64,000 nucleotides of DNA, from NCBI GenBank assembly GCA_020636315.1, contig JACJYA010000023.1, positions 34,576 through 98,575 of the forward strand, read 5' to 3'. Shown here piece after piece: positions 26,840-36,400 of this stretch (the first letter of the stretch is position 1; every line of letters starts with the position of its first letter). Made by a program: the position numbers and the translations under genes. The notes under the pieces are model-generated. The model did not search any database, was not told the origin of the DNA, and saw only the letters and a program-made list of their open reading frames with translations. This stretch comes from Lewinellaceae bacterium (lineage in GTDB: Bacteria; Bacteroidota; Bacteroidia; Chitinophagales; Saprospiraceae).

Positions 26840-29261
26840 ATGGCAGAAGAAAGCGGCAAAAGAGAGGTATCAGCCTCAATGAAGTGGCCTCTCACATCCG
26901 AAAAGTCAGGAAAGCTCATTTCCTGGGGATTGGCATCGACCAATACAAACATTTTCCCAGGCTGGCCAATGCGGTTAAAGACGTCAGAGACATCGCTTAC
27001 TTTCTTAAGGGAACAATATCAGTTTGACCCCGATAATATCCGGCTTCTTTTCGATGAAGAAGCTACGAGGGAGGGGATCATCAATGCATTGGAAGCAATG
27101 GTCAACTACCTGGACAAAGAGAATGACCTGGTTATTTATTATTCCGGTGCACGGACACCTCAACGAGAAGACCGGCAAAGGCTTCTGGATACCGGTGGAT
27201 GCCGGGCCGGGGTCTCCTGCCGATTATATCCCCAATGCCCAGGTCAAAGGATATATTGAAGACATTCCTGCCTTCCATACCTTCCTGATCTCGGACTCCT
27301 GCTTTTCCGGTTCCCTGTTCGTGGAGGGCAAGATGCGCAGCACCAATGAGGCCATGGACGATCTGGATAGCCGCCAATCCCGCTGGGCCCTCTGTTCCGG
27401 CCGCCACGATGAGGAAGTGTTCGACGGCAAGCCGGGAGAGAACAGCCCTTTGCCCAGAGCATCCTGCAGGAACTGAAGCAGGCCAGTTCTTCGGAGCTGA
27501 ATGTGGGAAGGTTGATCAATGAGGTCATTATGCAGACCCGTTCCCACTACCGGCAGTTGCCGGAAGGCAATCCGCTTTTCGATGCCGGACATGAGGGAGG
27601 ACAATTCGTATTTCGCCTGAAGTACGATGATGCCCGCGACTGGGCTGCGGCAGAAGCTGAGAATTCCATAAGTGGTTTTGAGAACTACGTGGCGCTTTAT
27701 CCGGAGGGCAAATTCGTGCGTGAGGCAAAGGAAAAATTACTGGAACTCAACGATGAAGCAGCCTGGGCTATCGCCAGAGAAAAAGATTCCGTTGTGGCGT
27801 ATCAGGCTTACCTCGAACAATTTCCCAAGGGGTTGCACGACATCGAGTACCAACTCCCGAATAAAAACCATTAAAGAAGAACAGGAGTGGGCAGAGTACC
27901 AACGGGTGAACGAGGTCTATGGTTATCAGAGTTATCTGAAAAAATTTCCTGAATACCGGTACATAGAAGCCGCTAACCATAACATCGAGGCGCTTCGCAG
28001 TGGGGAAATTCCGTCGTTGCCGGAGTCGCTCCTGCTCCGGATACTGGCGACACCATACGCATTCCCAGAGGTTATCTGATCGGAGGTGTCCTGTTGGTAC
28101 CATTGCCATTCTTGCCGCTATATTTTCCTGGGTGCTCAACGGTACCAAAAAAGCGGATAAACTCAGCTATGACCGGGTGCTCAAATCGGAAGAGTACGGA
28201 GATTACTGGGCCATTCAGAAAGGAAAATACTGGGGTTTTACAACCCATGACCAAGTCGATCATACTGCCTCAGTTTGAGGAAGTCCATCCTTTTGTCAAG
28301 GAGATGGCGTTGGTGAAAAAGGACAGCAAATACGGCTGGATCAACAAACTGGGAAGCCCCGTCATTCCCATTGATTACGATAAGGCTTCTCAGTTTGACG
28401 ATAAAGGGATTGCCAGGGTACAGCAAAAAGGGCAAACTTTTAACATCGACCGGGGGAACCGCCTGGGAGCCCTCTCTACGGCGTACCAGAAAGAACGGCA
28501 GGATTATGAGCAGGCGCTGAGCAAGAATACGGTGCCTGCCTATCAGGCTTATCTGGGGGCCTATCCCAATGGCAAATTCACCGAAGATACCAGGAAGAAT
28601 ATTGCGATCAAGGAACAGGCGGAACAAGGCCTGTGGGAGCAGATCAAAGCAGCCGACCGGGGCAGGTTGTATAAAAAATACCTCAAGGAGTATCCCGACG
28701 GCAAATTTACAAAAGAGGCCAATGAAGCGCTTACGCGGTTTGTAGTGGATACCCGCGACTCCAGTTATTACCGGACGGTTACCCTGGATGGTAATTTGTG
28801 GATTACCCAAAACCTGAATTTATCCGGTATGGGCTTTTGCTACAACCGCAACGATTCCATCTGTGGGGAAACCGGAAGGTTGTACACCTGGGAAGAAGCC
28901 CAAAAGCTTGTCCAAGCGGGTGGCGCCTCCCCACCGACCGGGAATGGTGGAATATACTAGTGCTTTTGGGAAGGCGTATTCCTATACCAAGAACAATGCC
29001 AACGGAGCAGGGGAAGGTGCTTATAAAAAACTGATTACGGGTGGTAGTTCCGGCTTTAAGGCTTCTCTGGGAGGGCAATACAACGGAAGCGCTTTCTCAG
29101 AAATCGGAACCGCAGGATATTACTGGACTGACCTTCGGGACAGAAGCACCGGGGAGGTGCTCGTTTATATCTTCAATGCTGAAGAAGGGAAGCTTTCCAG
29201 GTTGACGGAGAGTAAGGATAAGCACTTTTCCTGCCGGTGTGTGAAGGAGGAAAAGGTGTAA
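26840..29261 (+). pseudogene. Caspase-repeat-WG-FISUMP protein (frameshifted)
   Basis: Frames joined end to end give one protein of about 800 residues. An N-terminal C14 caspase-like domain has the catalytic His in HGHLNEKTGKGFWIPVDAG (27150, reached by a one-base shift) and the catalytic Cys in FLISDSCFSGSLF (about 27300). Helical repeats with Y-x2-YL/YVAL-FP/YPEG-A follow, then a membrane helix (VLLVPLPFLPLYF region), a WG repeat (KDSKYGWINKLGSPVIPIDY), more repeats (YQAYLGAYPNGKF, YKKYLKEYPDGKF), and a C-terminal FISUMP domain (VTLDGNLWITQNLNL, CYNRNDSICGETGRLYTW, GWRLPTDREW, GYYWTDL). C14 proteases cleave after specific residues and act as effectors in several bacterial immune or stress systems; FISUMP domains are extracellular and poorly understood. 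At least six indels interrupt it. Confidence 0.75.
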
Positions 29262-29304
29262 AAGTGTAAAGTGTATATGTGGAAAGGTGTAAAAAAAGTG
29301 CCGG

Positions 29305-29395
29305 GGATAGTTCAAATAAGTGTGTCCGCAGAACGATAACCCGTTGGTTTCCAGTGCCACTAGAAACTCAGGAACCAGAAACTATGAACAGTCCC
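29305..29395 (+). mobile_element. 91-bp MITE-like element, copy 1, with 8-bp target duplication
   Basis: The unit runs from GGATAGTTCAA to TGAACAGTCCC and is about 86% identical (78 of 91 positions by eye) to the inverted unit at 46758-46848. It is flanked directly by AGTGCCGG on both sides (29297-29304 and 29396-29403). The two ends are imperfect inverted repeats. It has no coding capacity, so it needs a transposase in trans. The duplication length and ends are reminiscent of IS256-type elements, which is inference only. Confidence 0.75.
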
Positions 29396-29535
29396 AGTGC
29401 CGGGGGCCACAATGCCTTTTTTTCTCTTACACCTTTACACATAAGCACTTTTACACTTTTCCACATCAAAACAATGGCAGAATTTTCAAACGTTCGTTAC
29501 CCCTTTAACTTTCACATTTTGTTAGCTTTGCGCCC

Positions 29536-30516
29536 ATGAAAAAATGGAGTGGAAAAATGGCCCTGGTTAAAGGGATGGCAATGGGCATCGCAGAAGTCAT
29601 TCCGGGAGTTTCCGGTGGTACTATTGCTTTTATTACAGGAATTTATGAGACCCTGCTCGAAACGATAAAGAACATCCTGTACTGGAGGTATGGGTGAGCC
29701 TTCGCCGGAGGTACCGGGCGCTGCCTGGAGAAAGGCCAACGGTACTTTTCTGGTGTCCTTGCTTACCGGAATGGCAACGGGAGTGGTCTTTGGTGTTTTC
29801 TTCATCACCCATTTACTGGAAAATTACCCTATCCATTTGTGGGCGTTCTTCTTCACTTCATCATTGCTTCGGCAGTTTATATTGGTACTCAGGTCGAGCG
29901 CTGGACCATTGCGGAAGTCATCGCCCTGGTAGCCGGCACCCTGCTGGTACTCTATCTGATCACTATTGCCACCCCTGCAGAAGGAAGCACGGCTCTGGGC
30001 GCTGTTTTCATCGCTTACCTGATTGCCATTTCTTCACCTGATCCTTCCCGGCATATCCGGTAGTTTCATGCTGCTGCTGATGGGGATGTACACCATTATT
30101 ATCCCTACCGTAAAAGAAACGCTGAAATCTCCGGAATCGGGAAACCTGCTGATGCTGGGCGTTTTCGGTACCTTGGATGCGTTATTGGTACCTGGGTACC
30201 TTTTCCCGCGTTTTGTCCTGGACATTCAAAAACTATCACAACCCGACCCTACCACCCTCACCGGCTTCATGCTGGGGTCTCTGAATAAGATCTGGTACTG
30301 GCGGAAAGCGGTGCTGGGCCTTACCGAATCAGGTACCAGCTGATAGATATTCAAAACGGAATGGTAATCGAAAAGGTCATCAAAGAAGTAAACCTCACTC
30401 CGGGCCAGTATGCGTTGGAGGTTGGCCAGGCTCATCTGCCAGGGGCGCTGCTGGCCATGGCTCTCGGCCTTGCTCTGGTTTTTGTGCTGGAGCGGATGGG
30501 GGGGGAGGAGGGGTAA
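29536..30516 (+). pseudogene. DUF368 membrane protein, probable undecaprenyl-phosphate flippase (frameshifted)
   Basis: It starts MKKWSGKMALVKGMAMGIAE and continues VIPGVSGGTIAFITGIYETL, the DUF368 signature, then LLHFIIASAVYIGTQVERW, LITIATPAEGSTALGAVFIA, LILPGISGSFMLLLMGMYTI (second GISGS signature) and a final membrane helix (LLAMALGLALVFVLE). DUF368 proteins were shown to recycle the lipid carrier C55-P across the membrane. At least four single-base shifts break the frame. A perfect TAnnTTTG element (TAGCTTTG, 29523-29530) ends five bases before the ATG, which would give an almost leaderless transcript. It is the last broken gene of the island. Confidence 0.75.
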
Positions 30517-30622
30517 ATGTGTATGAGTGGAAAAGTGTAAATGTGTAAAAGTGTAAGGGTGGCCCGTCTGTCCGGTCGAGACTGTTCATTAAAAGTCCCG
30601 AATCGCACCCCATCCCCGTACT

Positions 30623-30654
30623 TTTCCACCTTTCCACCTTTCCACCTTTCCACC
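30623..30654. repeat. Tandem TTTCCACC repeat
   Basis: Four perfect eight-base copies abut the palindromic element that follows. Related purine/pyrimidine tracts (GGTGTAAA and GGTGGAAA) occur near 22490, 29250, 30520, 46505 and 46670. Confidence 0.75.
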
Positions 30655-30657
30655 TTT

Positions 30658-30820
30658 CTGGACTTTGGACGTGCCCCATTTGAAGTCGGAAGTGGGAAAT
30701 CGGAAGTCGGAAGTGGGAAATCGGAAGTCGGAATTTGGGTCCAAATAGGTGCTCAACGCCTGTTTTTCCGCCTTCCGCCTTCCGATTTCCGACTTTACCC
30801 TAGGACCGTCCAAAGTCCAG
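30658..30820. repeat. Dispersed palindromic element, copy 1
   Basis: CTGGACTTTGGACG at 30658-30671 is matched by its exact reverse complement at 30807-30820. Inside, GGAAGTGGGAAATCGGAAGTC repeats pair with CCGATTTCCGAC near the other end. Apart from one extra 21-base unit (GTCGGAAGTGGGAAATCGGAA) it is nearly identical to 46523-46663. Open frames on it that translate as SDFRFPTSDF repeats are artefacts of the repeat. Confidence 0.85.
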
Positions 30821-30865
30821 CACCTTTACACCTTCATATCCCTACCAGCAAAAACGAAGGCGCCA

Positions 30866-31624
30866 ATGGACAATTTCACCCATCTCTACGGCCTGATCGG
30901 CTACCCTTTATCCCATTCCTTCTCCAAGCGGTATTTCAATGAGAAGTTCCACCGGGAGCAGAAGGAAGGATATTACTACGAATTATTCCCTTTGAAACAG
31001 ATCAGTGAGCTTCCAGGATTATTGAATGCTCATCCCAACCTGCAGGGGCTCAATGTCACCATTCCCTACAAACAGCAGGTAATGGATTACCTGGATGAAC
31101 TGGACGCAGGGGCTGCAGCAGCAGGCGCCGTCAATACGATAAAGGTGGCGGACGGCCGGCTCACGGGCTTTAATACTGACGTTTATGGCTTTGAATGGTC
31201 ATTGCGTCAATTTCTAGGTGGCAGTGGTGTGGAAGTGGCAGGGCTGAAGGCGCTGGTGTTGGGGACAGGAGGGGCCGCAAAGGCCGTAGTTTATGTATTG
31301 GAGAAAATGGGCATAGGGTTTCAGGTGGTTTCGAGGAGTAAAAAACCGCAGGGATTAATCTATAGAGAGCTGGATGAAACCCTTATGGAAGAACACCGTT
31401 TAATCATCAATACGACTCCTTTGGGTATGTCGCCTCAAGTGGCGGCCTGCCCGGAGATACCCTATCAGTATATCAGCCGGCATCACCTGCTGTACGACCT
31501 GGTTTACAACCCGGAAGAAACAGCATTTATGGCCCGGGGCCGGCAGCGGGGAGCTGTCGCACAAAATGGCTTGCAGATGCTTTACCTGCAGGCAGAAAAA
31601 GCTTGGGAAATTTGGAATTCCTGA
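30866..31624 (+). CDS. aroE: Shikimate dehydrogenase
   Basis: 252 residues from the ATG at 30866; an upstream in-frame start at 30749 would begin inside the palindromic repeat and is rejected. AroE reduces 3-dehydroshikimate to shikimate with NADPH in aromatic amino-acid synthesis, in the cytoplasm. The substrate site is seen in YGLIGYPLSHSFSK and LQGLNVTIPYKQQVM, where the Lys is catalytic, with GAVNTIK and GFNTDVYGF. The nucleotide-binding loop is LVLGTGGAAKAV at about 128, and NTTPLGMSP and NGLQMLYLQAEKAWEIW are the usual C-terminal motifs. Length is typical. It is the first intact gene after the frameshift island. The proline dehydrogenase gene follows on the same strand after 90 bases. 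Confidence 0.95.
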   Translation: MDNFTHLYGLIGYPLSHSFSKRYFNEKFHREQKEGYYYELFPLKQISELPGLLNAHPNLQGLNVTIPYKQQVMDYLDELDAGAAAAGAVNTIKVADGRLTGFNTDVYGFEWSLRQFLGGSGVEVAGLKALVLGTGGAAKAVVYVLEKMGIGFQVVSRSKKPQGLIYRELDETLMEEHRLIINTTPLGMSPQVAACPEIPYQYISRHHLLYDLVYNPEETAFMARGRQRGAVAQNGLQMLYLQAEKAWEIWNS

Positions 31625-31714
31625 CTTATTTTGCGTCAATTGTTGCGGGAGGCGCCTTACCCTTTCGCCATCACAGTTCCTTTTAACACTCAATCTTTTA
31701 AACCGGGCCTACTA

Positions 31715-32968
31715 ATGGAAGAAATGACTAATACGGTTAATGATATTGAAAACCTGAGAAAGATGGTTCAAGCAGTTTTGGAAGGCAGAGAACAGGCAGT
31801 TGTGGATTTTTCCAATATGGAAGCCGCCTTTGCCATGAAATCAGGTGAGGAGCTGAAACGAGCAGCCTGGCTTTTTGGCCTGATGAACAAACACTGGCTG
31901 GTGGGTATCGGTTCGCGCCTGGGGTTAGCTGCGGTGCGCCTTCATCTTCCTTTTATCGAAAAAATAGTTAAGAACACTATCTTTGAACAGTTTTGCGGAG
32001 GAACCACCCTGCTGGAGTGCCAGCCAACTATAGACAGGCTGGCCAGCCAGGGATGTTTTACCATCCTCGACTACGGGGCAGAAGCTAAAGAAAAAGAAGA
32101 AGACTTCAACCAAACAATGAATGAGACGATCCGGGCCATCGAATTTGCCTCCCGCTCGCCTCACATCCCGGTGGTGAGTACCAAGATCACCGGAATGGCA
32201 CGGTTCGGCCTGCTCGAAGCCCTTCAACAGGGAGAATCCTTTAACAAAGAAAGCCGCAGAGAATACAAAAGTGTCCTCAAACGCCTGGATGCCATCTGCC
32301 ATGTTGCCGCCCGCAGAGGCGTGGCGGTCTTCTTCGATGCCGAAGAAAGCTGGATACAGGACAGCATCGACCATCTGGTTGCCATCATGATGCGGCGCTA
32401 TAACCGGGAAAAGGCAGTTGTTTACAACACATTTCAGTTGTATCGCAAAGACCGCCTGCAATTTCTGATCGATTCCTACAACCAATCCAGAAAAGGAGGT
32501 TATCTGCTTGGCGCCAAGCTGGTTCGGGGCGCCTACCTGGAAAAGGAACGGGAACGGGCGGAAAAAATGGGGTATCCTTCCCCCATCCACCCCAATAAAG
32601 CCGCCACCGATGATGCCTACAATATGGCTCTTCGCTTTTGTGTGGACAACTACGGGCAAATTGCTTCCTGCAATGCTTCTCATAATGTCGAAAGCAGCAT
32701 TCTGCAGGCAGAGCTCATTCATCGAAAAGGCCTGCCCCGCAATCATCCTCACCTCAATTTCTGCCAATTGTACGGAATGAGCGATAACATAACCTTCAAC
32801 CTCGCCCGGGAAGGCTTTAATGTCGCCAAATACGTTCCGTACGGCCCCGTGCGCGAGGTAGTGCCCTACCTGATCCGAAGAGCACAGGAAAATACCTCGG
32901 TGACCGGCGACATGAGCCGCGAGTTTCAAATGGTCCAAACTGAAATGAAACGGCGGGGATTGACTTAA
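31715..32968 (+). CDS. Proline dehydrogenase family protein
   Basis: 417 residues if started at the ATG at 31715; a TTG at 31631 extends the frame by 28 residues without support. The enzyme oxidises proline to pyrroline-5-carboxylate using FAD and passes electrons to the quinone pool. The FAD/substrate barrel motifs are visible: FTILDYGAEAKE, PVVSTKITGMARFG, VAVFFDAEESWIQ, GAKLVRGAYLEKERERA and ASCNASHNVESS, with YGMSDNITF and YVPYGPVREVVPYLIRRAQE near the end, which contains the conserved RR pair. It resembles the single-domain enzymes of Bacteroidota and eukaryotes rather than bifunctional PutA. No P5C dehydrogenase is nearby. Confidence 0.93.
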   Translation: MEEMTNTVNDIENLRKMVQAVLEGREQAVVDFSNMEAAFAMKSGEELKRAAWLFGLMNKHWLVGIGSRLGLAAVRLHLPFIEKIVKNTIFEQFCGGTTLLECQPTIDRLASQGCFTILDYGAEAKEKEEDFNQTMNETIRAIEFASRSPHIPVVSTKITGMARFGLLEALQQGESFNKESRREYKSVLKRLDAICHVAARRGVAVFFDAEESWIQDSIDHLVAIMMRRYNREKAVVYNTFQLYRKDRLQFLIDSYNQSRKGGYLLGAKLVRGAYLEKERERAEKMGYPSPIHPNKAATDDAYNMALRFCVDNYGQIASCNASHNVESSILQAELIHRKGLPRNHPHLNFCQLYGMSDNITFNLAREGFNVAKYVPYGPVREVVPYLIRRAQENTSVTGDMSREFQMVQTEMKRRGLT

Positions 32969-33447
32969 CAATTGAAAAATTATTATTTTTGAGCAGCGCA
33001 TTGCTTGTTTAGTGGGTCTTACAATCGAGAGAGAGGGAAAATTACACGTAAATGCTGGGGAGCTGAGCCAATGTGCCTTCTTTTCTTCCACCGGGAATTT
33101 TTACTTATCGGATAGTCGCCGCCTGGGGCGCAGCAAACACGCTGTCAGAATTTTCGTCATTTAGCGGTTAAACAACACTAAGTAAAACTCGGCAAGCCGA
33201 GTTTGTGGCTCAGAGTTGCTGGATTTATCAAATAAAAATTTATCTTTGTTTTGTACATTTGTTAGAAAATCCGCCCCCCCAGGAGCTCTTCAGGGTTCCT
33301 CTTCCCCAGTGGAACAGAGAAGCTACACAATCTTCTCTTAATAATTATGCACCCCTGAACGTGGTCAAATTGTAATCCCATGATGCATAGCGATTAATCT
33401 TGCTGGCATCAAAAGCTGGCTTTGCCGGAATAGTAAAAACTATCGAA
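32969..33447. other. Long upstream region of the first giant protein gene
   Basis: This stretch is AT-rich and lacks a plausible gene. It holds a short hairpin (AAACTCGG at 33185-33192 with CCGAGTTT at 33197-33204) and promoter-like elements at 33215-33248. A second TAnnTTTG match is at 33254-33261. Confidence 0.45.
33215..33248 (+). promoter_or_regulatory. Candidate promoter of giant protein gene 1
   Basis: GTTG at 33215-33218 and TATCTTTG at 33241-33248 are 22 bases apart and fit the Bacteroidota -33/-7 layout. Transcription from here would give a leader of about 190 bases. Confidence 0.45.
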
Positions 33448-36400
33448 ATGAGGTGCAGGAAACTCAAAAACCGTTTTTTGTTTTTGACCCTATTCTTCCC
33501 ATTCCTGGTGGAGGCGCAAATTACAGCTGACTGCTCGGGAGCTATCGTAGTGTGTGGGGACGAACTCATCACGCTTGAGGGAGGAGCGGGTACGCCTGAC
33601 TTTAACAACCCCGATAATGACCTGGGAGATTGTCAGATCACCGGAGAAACGGAAAGCGTTTGGCTTTACTTCCGCTTTCGCACGGACATGCCCGACAGCA
33701 GCATCATCGAATTTACCATCGACCCTGTAGAAGACGGAGAGATCGATTATGACTTCTCCCTCTACGCAGCAGATACGCCCTGCGACAGCCTGGGCAGCCC
33801 TGTCCGCTGCAGCTACGCCTGGGTCTTTTCCAGCCAGATTTACAATTGTGGTTTTTGCCCTCTTACCGGGCTGGGCAACGGCGAAGTTGATGAAAGTGAA
33901 GACGCTTTCGGCAATGGTTATGTGGCTCCCCTGGCGGTATATCCCGGACAGGGGTTCTATATGTATGTCAATGAATTCTACGATGAGGCAGGCGTGTCCA
34001 GCGGTTTCAACATTTCCTTCGGAGGCAGCGCTGCTCCTTATCTCGATTGCGGCGCCAACCCTCATTGTGCCGAGATGGTCGTTGATGCCGGGCGCGACAG
34101 CGTCGTCTGCAGCGGAGACATCCCTTTTCAGCTTATCGGCAGCGCCACCTACGCTACCGGCTTTGAAACTTATACCTGGGAAGTCATCGGCAACACATTA
34201 TCATATCTGAATGACTCCACTATTGCCCAACCTACCGTTACTTTCCCGGAAAATTACCCGGGCGGAGTTATCTATTACGTCCTTACGGTTGAGAGCGGTG
34301 AGTGTGTCCATAAGGATACTTTGCGGCTGGAAGTACTGCCTACTCCCTCCTTTGCCATAACCGGCCCTACTTCTTTCTGCCCGGGGGAAAGTGTAACCCT
34401 TACCGCCAGCCCCGGCTTTGAAAATTATCAGTGGTCAACCAGCAGCAATTCCGAAAGCATTGAAGTGTCGGCCGGAGGCACGTATTCGGTCACGGTTTCG
34501 GCTGCCAATGGCAATTGTGCGATCGCCAAGGAAGTAGAAGTCATCGAACACCCCACACCCGAGCCCGTCATAACGGGAGGCCCGGCCTTATGCGATCGGG
34601 AAACCCTGGACCTGGACGCCGGCGGCGGCTATGTTTCCTACCTCTGGCAGGACAATTCCGGGGAGCAGTTTTTGACGGTCTCGCAGGGAGGTGATTTTTC
34701 GGTTGAAGTGGTTGATACCAATGGATGTAGCGGCATGGCTACCTATACCGTTGTTGAAGTTCCACTGCCCCAGCCAGTGATCGATGCTCCTGCCTCTCTT
34801 TGCCCCGGTGAGGAGGCTACGTTGAGCGTCGATCCGGGATATTCGGCCTATCTGTGGTCTAACAATGAAGACAGCTCACAGTTTACGACGTCGCTGGCCG
34901 GCGTTTATTCCGTGGAAGTCTGGGATGGAAACGGGTGCCGGGGAACCGATTCGGTAAATATTGCCGCTCTGCCGGGAGTGGCCCCGGTGATCGGCGGAGA
35001 TTCTACCCTGTGTGAAGGCACAACGGCCGTCCTGACTGCCGAAGGAGGTTCTTTCTACACCGTTCAGTGGCAGGACAATTCCAGTGACACCCAGTTGTCC
35101 ATTGATACCGGCGGCCTCTATGTACTTACTGCAACCAATATCGAAGGTTGTTCCGGAACGGATTCTTTATGGGTTACCCTGCTCAGCCAACCTCAGGTTG
35201 TTCTGCCCTCTTCCGTTTCCTTCTGCGAGGGCGATACCGTTTCCATTGATGTCGATGCGGGCCCGGGCCAGGTGCAATACTACTGGTCAACCGGCAGTGA
35301 AGAAGAAAGCATACATGTGTTTCAACCGGGCACTTACGGCCTGACGGTTACAGCGGATAACGGCTGCCTCAACAGCCAGAATGTGGAAGCTATTGAAAAC
35401 CTCAACCCTCAGCCTAACGTCATCGGCAATTTCGTTTTCTGCCAGAACTCTTCTACCACGGTATCCCTGGAATCCGGAGGCTATGCGAATATCGAATGGT
35501 CTTCCGGCGGTACTTCGGCGACGGAAAACATAAGCCAGCCCGGCCAGTACGAAGTGGTGGTCACCGATATCAACGGCTGCGTGGGCAGCGATGCTTTCAC
35601 GCTGGAGGAACTGGGGCCCACACCGGTCGAAATTGCCGGAGATGCCCTCATCTGCGAGGGCGATAGCACCCAACTGGACGCCGGAGAGGGCTACAGCTCC
35701 TATCTATGGTCAACCAACGCTACGGATAGTTCTATCCCCGTTTCCTCCGGAGGTGTATTCTCGGTTACCGTAACCAATGCACTGGGCTGTGAAGGGTACG
35801 ATACCCTTGAAGTCCAGCTTCAACCCCTGCCGGCAGTAGATCTTGTAGATTCCGCCTCCTTCTGTGAAGGAGGGGCCGTTACCCTGGATGCGGGCAGCGG
35901 CCCGTACTCCTACAGTTGGTCTTCCGGGCCGGCCACCTCTTCCATCACTGTTACTACGGGAGGTATCTATGAAGTAGTGGTAACGGACTCAGAGGGCTGC
36001 ACTTCACGAGATGCGGTGGAAGTCGTGGAAAATGCGCTGCCTCAGCCTCAGATCGACGGCAATCCCGCCCTGTGCCCCCAGGAATCCAACCTGCTGGCCA
36101 TCAACGAACCTTTCGAGGAGTACCATTGGTCAACGGAAGATACGCTGGCAACAATCGTGGTGATTACCCCGGGCGCCTATATCGTTACGGTGACGGATGC
36201 GGCAGGCTGCTCCGGCGTGGATTCAATGCAGATAGATGCCGTGCCGGGGCCAATGGCGGAGATCATCGGGCCGGGAGAATTTTGCGAAGGCACGGGGGTA
36301 CAGCTGGAAGCCGTCGATATCAACGGCAACGATACCGAGTTCTTCTGGTCTAATGGAGATTCGGATAACCAGATTTCCGTTACGGCAGGGGGCGCCTATA

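Noticed and set aside
20213..30516. Programmed frameshifting or recoding as the cause of the broken genes
   Set aside because: The shifts are too many, of both signs and in unrelated genes, without shared slippery sites or downstream structures.
30589..30813. Open frames translating as SDFRFPTSDF repeats here and at 46472-46657
   Set aside because: They are products of the dispersed DNA repeat, present only where the element lies.
30658..30820. Target-site duplications of the larger palindromic element
   Set aside because: Only weak CACCTTT similarity flanks copy 1, which lies in a TTTCCACC tract, and copy 2 has no clear duplication.
31925..33091. 388-codon minus-strand open frame
   Set aside because: It is antisense to the proline dehydrogenase gene and lacks protein features.
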